Below are positions 54,899 to 64,000 of a DNA stretch of 64,000 bases, piece by piece. The notes below the pieces were generated by a model. The model worked only from the letters and a program-made list of their open reading frames with translations. It did no database searches and had not been told where the DNA came from. How positions within the stretch are numbered: position 1 is the first letter of the stretch; each line of letters begins with the position of its first letter. Source of the stretch: Apiosordaria backusii (lineage: Eukaryota > Ascomycota > Sordariomycetes > Sordariales > Lasiosphaeriaceae); assembly GCA_030549205.1 (NCBI GenBank), contig JAUKTV010000001.1, forward strand, positions 3,782,001 to 3,846,000, given 5' to 3'. A program made the translations under genes and the position numbers.

Positions 54899-57800
54899 CT
54901 ACGACTTAGGCAGGAACTCGAGCTCCACGTCGGGCGGGAGAACGATACTGCGAGCAGAGCTCTTCCGACGATGACGAGCGGGTACAGTAGACCTGCAACA
55001 TTACCAGTCGGCATCTGGCCTAGAAAAGGGGCCAGGGGTGGGGCAATTGCTTACGCGATTGATCCCAGTTTCTGCAGAGCCATGAGCACACCTGTGTTGT
55101 ATGTTAGTGCTGCTTCTGAAGGATCATGAACCAGAGTTGTTGTTACACTTACCACTCACGCCCTGTGTCATTGTCGCAGTCGCCTCCGTGTTTCTTGTCC
55201 CCAGACTGACCGTCACAACCTCTTGCACAACGCCCTCCCCCCCCAAACCGTTGGCCCACTTGAACACCTTTTCGTCCTCGCGTCCGTCGCCGACCACCAT
55301 AACGAAGTCGACCGGAGACTTGTGCTTATCATCCGACACCATGCCCGCACGAAGGTCGGAAAAGATCCTCTGGGCAGCAGTGCTCTTGGTCCAGTCAAGA
55401 GGCTCGACAAGAACGCAGCCTTCCATGGGAATAGCGTGAACTCGCTGGTCTTCGCAAGCGTCGTTGATGTGACTGGCACAATCCAGAGCCTGTCGGGTAG
55501 CAGATTCATAATCTTCCGCCGACTTATAGTGGAAGATCAGTGAGCAGCGCCGGTCCTCTATCTCGGCGCCTGGGGTACGCTCAATGTAGTAGGTCAGGAT
55601 GCCTCTGACGGAGTCCTTCCAAGTGCGGATTTGATCCGCGTCAGCCATCTCTGTCCATTCGGTGCTACCGCAGTCTCGGAGGAAGCAGCCGTTCTCGGCA
55701 ATGAGGCCGAGATTGGGGACACGACGGAACAAACGATCGAGCTCCTCTGGTCTCCGGCCAGACATAACATAAATAGTGTTACGCTCGTCGAGGAGCAGGT
55801 CGTTCAAAACATCAAGTGTACGCTAGAAATGATAATGTTAGTGGAAAAGTTGGAGAGAAATACTTTGCAAGAAAACATACCTGTGGGCTGACAGGAATAA
55901 TCTGATTGACGGGCCCCCAGCTAACCAAGGTACCCTCAAAGTCGAGGATGAACAGTCTCCTCTCCGTTCTGTTGTACTGCTGAACAAGCGTGTTAAGCGA
56001 CAGCCGGGGCACGGAAGTCTGATCACGGCGGTGCTGCTCCTCGTACACTCTGTCAAGACGAGACAGGATCTCGGAGAACCAGTGAGATCCGGTATGGTGG
56101 TTGACCGCTTCATACAGCTTAGTCCACCGCTGCTCCTTCTCATCGTCTCCCATCTCCAAAGCCTTCTTGATGGCGTCCGCACAGGCTCTGTAATCCCATG
56201 GGTTGACCGACAGCTCATTCCCGCCAAAAAGGGAAGACGTGCCAGTGAACTCCGACAGAATCAGAGAGCCGTGCTTCTTTTCACTGATCTTGCCATCCTG
56301 GCAGAAGAGATATTCGTGGGAGGTCAGGTTCATGCCCTCGCGCTGGCTCGTGATCATGAGGGCGTCGGCAATGCTCAACAAAGCAAGATACTGCGCATAA
56401 TCGATGTCTTGCTTCAGGTACACTACCGGCTGGTAGGCCAAGTTGGCCCAGGATGAGTTGACACGAGTGACAATGTCGGAAACGGTCGCGTCCAGCTCGC
56501 TCTTCTCGCTAGTAGAGAGAGCGACTTGGATAAGGACAATCTTATCCCTCCACTCCGGATTCTTATTCAGGAACAGTTCATAAGAGAGAAGTTTTTGTCT
56601 CACGCCACGAACGTGATCCAATTTGTCTCGAGCAACGATGAGCTTCTTGCCGGCATAACGCTCCCTCATGATGTCCAGCCACTTCTTAACTTCCGCCTCT
56701 TCACGATGCTGACTGAGACTAACAGGGTCAATACCGATGGGGAGGTTGACGACGTCGACGAAGCGATCTTCCAACTGAAGTCCATCGGGAGTGGCCTCCG
56801 CACTAAGGAGTCGACTGCAGGTTTGGAGGAAATGTCTGGTGTACTCGTGGATCTGGAACCCAATCAGATTGGCACCGAGCATCCCTTCCAACAGCTCTTT
56901 CCGCATGGCCAAGCACCGGAACACCTCGGATGACGGGAAGGCTACGTGGAGGAAGAAGCAAATCTTGGCCTCAGGAAGCTTCTTTCGCACCATGCCAGGG
57001 ACCAACAAGAGATGGTAGTCGTGGATCCAGACAACGTCGCCGCGCTTCCAGTTCTTAACGATTGTGTCCGCGAATGCTTGGTTCACATTCACATAGTACT
57101 TCCAGGAATGGTCCTCGTATGCCTTGCTCTTCGGGTTGTCGGGGATCTGGTAATGGAAAACAGGCCAGAGAATCTGCTTGCAGTAGTGGGAGTAGTGCCC
57201 ATCAAAGTCCTTGTCGGAGGGACAGACACTGAGCATGTCGCGCTCTGTGGCGAGCTTATCTTGGATATCTCGCAGCTGTTGAGTGCCTTGGAGGGCATCC
57301 GTGGGCATACCAAGGGTGCCCACCCAAGTGCAATCCCCAACCCTGCCTTCCCTGGCAGCTGCCTCGGCTGCATTTCGGAGACCGCCATTGCCCTGGTCGG
57401 CGTTGACGACCTTCCAGTTGGCGTGGGCAAAGACCCTTTCATGGCTTTCGCTCCGGTCGAGTGTGCGGGGTTGGCTAATTCCAGCTCGGCCCATCTCTTT
57501 GGCCTTCTGTTGTAGGGCTCTAGCCTTTTGGATCAGTGAAGGGGGCGGTGGTGAATTAGCCCGTGACATTGGCTGATCCAACCGACCTCCCCAAGTCGGA
57601 GAACTCCGGTCAGCCGGCGCACGAATACCATCTTCATCGGTCGAGCTCGCTGGTGGAATGTGGACCCGCAAGCCGTCCTCGTTCGTGAATAGATCGCCCG
57701 GCTTCTTCTCGTCGGTTGGAGTATGGGGAGGAGTGATATTGGGCGGCTGGAACAAACTAGGCTGCCGCTCAAGTTTCCCCGGCCTCGGCAGGGGCTGCTT

Positions 57801-57956
57801 CTTCTCGGAGAGGGACCCGCGAGGGGGTGTGCCAGGGAGTGTGAAATGGATCGTTTTAGGGAGGAATCTGAGCAACCAAAGGTGAGCATACTCCTCCAAG
57901 CAGACCGCACAAGGTCGAAGAAGGATGACTTACAGTGAAGCAATAAAAACCGTCAT
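54899..57956 (-). CDS. TPS3: Trehalose synthase complex subunit, TPS3/TSL1 type
   Basis: Exons on the minus strand are 57956-57934 (23 nt), 57867-55881, 55822-55153, 55091-55055 (37 nt) and 54992-54899, giving 936 residues. It begins MTVFIASLFLPKTIHFTLPG and has a disordered stretch to about residue 150. The glycosyltransferase family 20 domain follows (VWIHDYHLLLVPGMVRKKLP, FFLHVAFPSSEVFRCL, NLPIGIDP, RDKLDHVRGVRQKLLSYELF). The C-terminal HAD/OtsB-like domain starts at RRLFILDFEGTLVSW. In active trehalose-6-phosphate phosphatases this motif is DYDGT; here the second Asp is Glu, suggesting loss of phosphatase activity. It therefore looks like the regulatory/structural subunit that binds TPS1 and TPS2, acting in the cytosol in stress and carbon storage. 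The end, STVPARHRRKSSARSIVLPP, is basic with a possible phosphorylation site. Confidence 0.9.
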
Positions 57957-60900
57957 GTTGGGCAGATGGCTAGCCTACGGCTATTAACAACTAGTTGGGG
58001 TTGACAAGGCGACAGTACGAAGACGATCTCGCAGACGGGGGGTTGACGATGAGCCCGATGGTAGTTGCTACTGGGAAAACTCCAGTGACAAGCTCATGGG
58101 GGCCAAGGACAGAGATGAGGCTTTTGCAACGGGTATTTTCCCAACGGTAAACAGCCTGGCTTGCAGGATGCGCGAATGTGTGGTCAGTAACGGCGTCTGC
58201 TGCTTGTCAAGAGGTCACAGCGCCCAACCCAAACCAAGAATGTCAAACGCGGCCGTCTCAACAGGGTAGGGCAAGCTTAAGACGGGTGACCATAAAGGAG
58301 CTAAGTCAACGCTCGGATTATAGTGACGCAAGGTGGCTATGTGAGGTGGACAAGCACAACGGTGCGGCGAGAGGAGCTGCGGGCGTGGGGATGGCGTATT
58401 TACACTGGTGTGAAGCTTGTTGAGGCCTTCTTGGTGAACCGATGAAAAGGATTCGCAGGAGTGAAAGAGCCTGGAATAAGCCGGAGGGCGGAAAAAGAAC
58501 AAAGACTTCGGAAGACTGATGCCAAAATCTGTTAGGAAATATCTCCAGTGAGACCAATTGGGCCTTGTCACTCAAAATAGGGCAGCATAGGATTTCGAAG
58601 GCAGGGACCCATTTAGTGCCCAGTGTCCACCCTCTGACGTAACGAAGCAGAGTCGGGCTTTCTCTCCTTCGAAAGCCAATCAAGTGGATAGCCGTCACCA
58701 CAGGTGAATCGGTCGAATGAGAAGCTAAAAGATCGGATACACTTGCCTGTTGATTACCAGCCAGATCGGAAGATTGGACGTTTCCACTTGTTGTTGGCAG
58801 ACAACGGCGTTGCTGAAAAAGCTGGCTAGGGTGATGAGGGGCCCCAAAACGAGCTTTGAAGCTGATGGAACAACACAGTACAGTCACAAGGCCTGGAGCT
58901 TTTGGTCCGGAGTAAGGCGAAGTTGATCGGAGATCTGCTGCCGAGTAAAGGTCTTGGTTTGAGCAAGCAAGAAGATCACGGAAATCATGGAAACTTGGAG
59001 GAGCTTCGATCGTTTTTAATCGGTGCTGGAGCCCGCTTCACACGCGCTGCGGTGCCTACAAAACGCTCAAGGGAGTGCTGTAAGTGGGTCTACGGACCAA
59101 GAATCAGCGTCCCGCCAGCCCGCTGTTCGTCATTCCAGCCCGAAACCAGTGGAGATGGACATGGGAAATGGCAGTGGAGGATCGAAAGGAAGGCCAAGAC
59201 TGACAGGGATCAGCTTGGGCTTCCGTTGCTTCCAGTGACAGGGGGCCAGCCCACCATTCAATGCCTTGGAAGTTTCCCAAAGCGTCTCTGTGCTTTCTTG
59301 GTTGATGATCTCTCATTGTTTTCCTCAGTCACTGCCATCCAGTATCTGTCTCGAATTGCTCCCGCTTAGCTCCTATTCGACGGGAGTTTGTTGGCTTTGC
59401 AAAGTTCTCTTGCCAGATCACTTCCGCTCTCTATATACGCAACCTTCTTGCCTGCGTCTTCTCTCGGCACCTGTCATGGATTGTGTCTCATTTGCCAATC
59501 GTCGATTTCGAAGGTGCTCTTTGTGTTGTACAGCCGTTCTTCGCGGGCAATCACGTAATCTAATACCTCATTTTACCAAATCGAGGCCACATGCCAGACC
59601 CAGGTGATGGTGTTTCTTCTCCAAACAACCCTGGCCTGGGAGCAGAGAGTCAAGCAGTGTTACCGAGGGGTTGAGCCGAAGAAGGAAGTATCTGAAGGTA
59701 CCTACAGAAAGTTGATCTATCACTCTGACGTCTGGCTCAGCCTGGCAGTGCTGCCCCAGGCTTGGTCTCCTCGATAGCACCTACTTTACAAGCAATTGCA
59801 TTGAAGGCCAGTCAGCACGGTTCTCATGCTCCCGTCCCTCCGACCTGAGCGGCCTCCAATGTGCATGGGCCGTGTACCTCCTGCTCAACTTGGATATCAC
59901 AGCATGCAGTTCTGCAACCACATCCAAAACAGTCGGGCTTGGCTGCCTGGATAATGGGTGTCCGCCAAGCACCTCACAAAAATGCTCTGCACCAAGACAT
60001 TAATCGAGACATCCATTACCCGGCCCAAGACTCTTACTCGGATTCCATGACACGGGCTCCTGGAACCATTGCCGCTCTTCTGAAGCTGATCACAGTGATC
60101 CGGCCTGAGCTTTTTTTGAAGCGTGGGAGGCACGGGCCGGGAGCAGTGGAGATGATTGGTGCCGATCAGTAGCCTGATCTGCCGATTACAACTTGTGTTG
60201 TCATTGACAGTATACACAGGTAAACATGTCTGTAATATGTTCACCCTCAAGAGCGAGCAATAGTAACAGGTTTCTTGGGTAAGACAAGAGCCATTATCGG
60301 CTCCCAGTCCGTTGCTCCGGCCGAGGGACGACAGGGCCATGGGAAGCAGAGCGCCAGGAGCTGGCCACAGGGCTGTGATGAGGGGGAGGGGCCAGAGGGC
60401 TGGGCGACGGCGTTGCTTGGAGCGTTGTGGCAGATGAGCCACTAAACGCGTCAGAATCCACCCAGAGCAACCTTAATTGAGCAGCTCAATCGATGAGCGG
60501 AAAACGTCCGATTCTCCTCTGCCGTCCCATGAAGCGCTGTCGGTCCAGTCAGAGGCACAGCATGGAAAACGTGCCGGTCTCTTATCAACTCTGTAAAGCA
60601 CGCAGAAATGGAATATTCGGCAGCGAGTGCCGTCATGAGGCACAGACGGAAACCATTCTCACCAACGATGGCAAGCGGGTCGCGCTTATTCTCACACAAC
60701 CACCTAAAACCCATCCATCACAACTTGGTGACGGTCCATCGTGAGAGTTAGAATGGAAAATTTTTTCATCCATCACGGGCCGATCAAAGTAAGCGAAGCG
60801 AACGAACGTGTCCCAGCCACATGGGCGGCCGTTTGATGTGCGCCATGGTCCATGGAACATGGCCGTGGAGTCCCGAGATCTCCCGAATCCACACAAGGCC

Positions 60901-62809
60901 TTGATAGGCTAAAATCAGACGCCATCCGCCAACCACATCCTATCCATCTTGGAGGACGATCAAGTACCATGGGTATCTCAAACACCATCGTCTCTCCATT
61001 GGCCGCACTATCGTGACACTCAAGCTCGAAAATAGCTCATATTGAATGTTCGACATGCTTGCCATATCGGAAAGGTGCCAGACTTGCGCACCCGAAGGCG
61101 CTGTTTGATCAAGCGCTATGATGCTACCAAGCACCCGTGAACCTTGAGGGAATGGATATCCCCGCAGCAGATATGCCGTCATTCCTGGCTCCTCGACATC
61201 TTCTGTCAGAGTTACCTAACAAGACGGGATCAGCTTTGTAGTAGCCTTGGCGTGTGCTCAGCACCAAAGTTCAACATCGAGTGGCCCAGCTACCGTTGTC
61301 AACGGGGATATAGAGGTAGGGAATAGGGGCAAGCGGAGATAAACAATACTGACCCTCTTCCTGATGCCCTGCCATGAGGAGCTCCAGCGTGGAACGGCCC
61401 GAAGCACTGGTAATAAACTTGCTAGGATATTCTCCAGCCAGACCATTGCCCTAAAGGCCGATCAACAAAAGACAACAAACCCACTGATCTTCTCCATCAC
61501 CACCCTTTTGGCGCACTCCGCACCATCGTGCTGTAAGTAGTTTATCCCCGAGACTCAGTACCCAACCTCGCCTCTCAGAATCTGTGTGGGGAACTTTCAG
61601 CCAGCTTGAACACCGATTCCACGGCATATTTGGGACGGCCTGCGGCAAGCTGCCAATGTAAATGCAAGGCGCCCTCTCCCACATGTCTACATTACATACC
61701 TCCAACATACCACGCTTTCTTCAGCCAGGAGGGACACCACGATCTGCCGGGGATGGTCCCCATTGCAGGAGAAAGTTCAACCACCCAGGGGAGGATGTCA
61801 CCGTTTCATTTTTCCCGAGGTGAAAATCCCGCCGACGTCCAAGATATCTTCAAAGCACGTAGCAATCACAAGCCAAACCATGGCTCCCTTCCCCCTCGCG
61901 ATAGGAGCCGTCATTCCCGCCTTTCCCCAATCGGTTTTATTATCTCAGAGGTACTACCCATGGGAATAGTGTATACCCCCTTCCTTGCTTTTCCCATCTC
62001 GCTTGGCGGCATTTATTATTAAATTTTCTCTGTACACTATCTCTCTCCATGCTACCAGGTATCAAGCAACTCCCGTTCATCAATGCAACAGTAACGGTGA
62101 TAGCTCGGGAGAAAGAGAAAAAACTAGCTCATACCTTCCCTGTAGTGAGCCAAAGACAGCAAAACCCTCCGATTATTATTGAGCGCAGCTGAGCGAAACG
62201 GGATCACATCCCACTACCTACCTACCTTACCTTACATATCCGGAGACGGCACATTGGCCAAGACACACAGAGAACAAATGCCGAGAAAACGATTACCTAC
62301 ATACTTCTCAAGACGTAGGACCTTCCAGTATCACATCCGCGGCAGCTTGTTTTCGTTGAATGTGCGTGCGTGCGTGCGCCTCGTTCCAGGATTGGATACC
62401 AGGTAGGGAATAATTCGTGATCATCTGTTTCGCTGCTGGCGTATCAGTCTTGCCGTGAGACAGAAAGGCCGCGGGAAGAAAAGTACCGTTGTCGTTGTCA
62501 TTTGATGTCGTCGTGGTTCGGTCGTTGAGAAAAATATGTCGTGGCAGTGCAGGTGCGGATTTGCCCTCCCGGATGCTGTGCTCTACCATGGGCGGTTGAA
62601 TGACCTACTGGTGATAGGTTGTTCATTCCTGAAGTCAGTCACATGCTACATAATTTCCGCCGCTACGATTCCTCAGACAGTTGAGATCATGACCAAACCG
62701 GAATCGGATCTGAAGGTACATGTCATTCGATGTTCACTTTCACTCTCTTGTATTCCTCTACAGGCAGGGTATCATCATTTACCTCTCCCATCCAATCCCA
62801 CCTCCCGAT
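57957..62809. other. 4.9 kb non-coding region between TPS3 and RSA4
   Basis: No gene can be supported. Minus-strand frames at 58887-58318 and 60442-59897 and the plus-strand frames at 59266-59607 and 61606-62022 have no recognisable domain. It must include the TPS3 promoter and, on the right, the RSA4 3' untranslated region. A run of ACCTACCTACCTTACC occurs near 62214-62230. The length is unusual for this window, so an undetected non-coding RNA is possible. Confidence 0.45.
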
Positions 62810-64000
62810 CTAGTTCATCCACGTCCTCACGGCCTTGTCCTTCCCACCAGACGCCACCTTTGCTCCATCTCTCGGCGCCCAATCCACAGCATACACCTCA
62901 TCTTCGTGGCCCGGCAGATCTTTAGCCAGCGCGCCCTTCAGCACGTTCCACACCTTCAACGTGCAATCTCTGCTTCCCGTGACAAGCAAGCGGCTGTCGG
63001 CTGACCAGGCGCATTGGAACACGGGTCCGACGTGGCCCCTCAGCGTGGTGAGGAACTTGCCATCCCTGGCGTTCCAGAGTTTCTGTGTTGTTTTCGTTAG
63101 CGCTTGAATCAAGGTCATCAGCGAGAGGTCAGGGGGGACGTACTGTGTGATTATCCCAACCGGCGCTAGCAATCATGGTGCCGTCTGGGGAGAAACTGCA
63201 CTGGTTGACCTTGTTCTGGTGACCCAGCAGTCTGGCCACTGGCTTGTTGCCGTTGTTGGTTGGGTCCCACAGGTACATTGTGAAATCGTCACCTAGGCGC
63301 ATCCATGTGTCAGCTCTTGAAGATCCGGTTTTGAGACTCAGACTGGGTGTCTACTCACTTGCTGAAACAAACCTCTCGGCGACTTTGCCGTTTATCCTGA
63401 CAGCCTTCTCGAATCTCTCCTTGGCTTTGGCTCTCTTGGCTTCTTCGGTCTCGGGGATCTCCTTGGTGTGATCCAAGTAGCCCGTTCTCAAGGCAAAGTC
63501 GCTCGATAGGGCAATGTAATTGATCCAGTGACCGTGGGCAGTGAAGCTCTGGACAAGGGTGCCCTTTACGCTGTCCCAAACACGGACTGTCCGGTCTTGA
63601 GAGCCGGTGTAAATCTAATGGGGTTAGTATGTTGGGCAATTTGCAGTATACCTGAACTTTTCCATACCTGGCCTGTCCCACCCCATCTCACACAGGTGAC
63701 TGAGCTCTTGTGACCGCTCAGCACATGCTCAACGCGACCGGTATTGACAACCCATATCCGGGCTGTGCCGTCTTTAGAACAAGAAACGAGCCTAGGTGTG
63801 CCGTCGCGCCACACTATGCGCGTTGTCAGTACAGAGCTGTTTGTATCAGAATTGTGAGAGAGCACTGACAGTGATATGGCTCCCAGGCCAACCCCAAGAC
63901 CCACTTGGCATGCCCCTTGAACTCGCTGATGGACTTTCCAGTCGTTGGGTCCCAGATCCGCACAGTCTTGTCCATAGAGCAGGTAGCAAGCTGTTGTCCA
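62810..64000 (-). CDS. RSA4: Ribosome assembly WD-repeat protein RSA4/NLE1, 3' part only
   Basis: Exons on the minus strand are 64000-63870 (entering from outside the window), 63813-63668, 63614-63359, 63292-63144 and 63082-62810. They encode the last 317 residues or so. At least six WD blades are visible: MDKTVRIWDPTTGKSISEF, CSKDGTARIWVVNTGRVEHVL, GSQDRTVRVWDSVKGTLV, SDDFTMYLWDPTNNG, GWDNHTKLWNARDGKFLTTL, SRDCTLKVWNVLKGALAKDL, ending GGKDKAVRTWMN. An insertion between blades with EIPETEEAKRAKAKERFEKA is characteristic of RSA4/Notchless. The protein uses its N-terminal UBL-like domain (outside the window) to bind the AAA-ATPase Rea1/Mdn1 during 60S maturation in the nucleus. Intron positions all restore WD motifs. 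Confidence 0.93.

Noticed and set aside
58318..58887. 189-codon minus-strand frame upstream of TPS3
   Set aside because: No recognisable domain and no codon or motif support; more likely part of the TPS3 upstream region.

Overview
The window is 64 kb of nuclear DNA from a filamentous ascomycete. Genes have short GT-AG introns (mostly 45-90 nt, often with CTAAC-type branch points), proteins are typically fungal (single-exon dynamin-like GTPase, FAD oxidoreductase with a DUF6314 tail, DAL5-type MFS permease, TPS3-type trehalose subunit), and one tRNA gene is present. Gene structure and repertoire suggest Sordariomycetes, probably Sordariales; that placement is inference. Nothing prokaryotic, viral or CRISPR-like was seen.

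Layout. 1.5-9 kb: a CSC1/OSCA-type channel gene (minus; one-base frameshift in the assembled sequence), a YjjX-type NTPase (minus) and a dynamin-like GTPase (plus). 9.5-18 kb: a secreted subtilisin, the relic of a polyketide synthase ketosynthase domain, a 64-residue cysteine-rich protein with one intron, and an MFS permease. 18-27.7 kb: mostly non-coding, around a flavin monooxygenase-like protein. 27.7-37.4 kb: a cAMP-receptor-like GPCR, tRNA-Thr(AGU), an unknown acidic protein, the ER/Golgi cargo receptor SVP26 and the 18S rRNA methyltransferase BUD23. 37.6-46.7 kb: a tyrosinase, the meiotic MutS homologue MSH4 and an acetoacetate-decarboxylase-like protein. 47-58 kb: a HAK-type potassium transporter, a class IV (branched-chain) aminotransferase and the trehalose synthase subunit TPS3/TSL1. 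62.8-64 kb: the 3' part of the ribosome-assembly WD protein RSA4/NLE1, cut by the window end.

These are mostly unrelated single genes. BUD23 and RSA4 both act in ribosome biogenesis but lie far apart. The ketosynthase relic, permease, flavin enzyme and protease lie in a gene-poor stretch that could be the remains of a metabolic cluster, but only the relic itself is direct evidence.

The most unusual structure is a family of diverged 21-22 bp tandem arrays sharing an AGGCGT/AGGCCT core followed by an A/T-rich part often reading AAGATA. Six arrays occur at four places: directly after the GPCR stop codon, filling the whole first intron of SVP26, upstream of the SVP26 start codon, and over both ends of MSH4, where they contain its start and stop codons and encode heptads of its C-terminus. 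The period equals about two DNA helical turns. I do not recognise this family.
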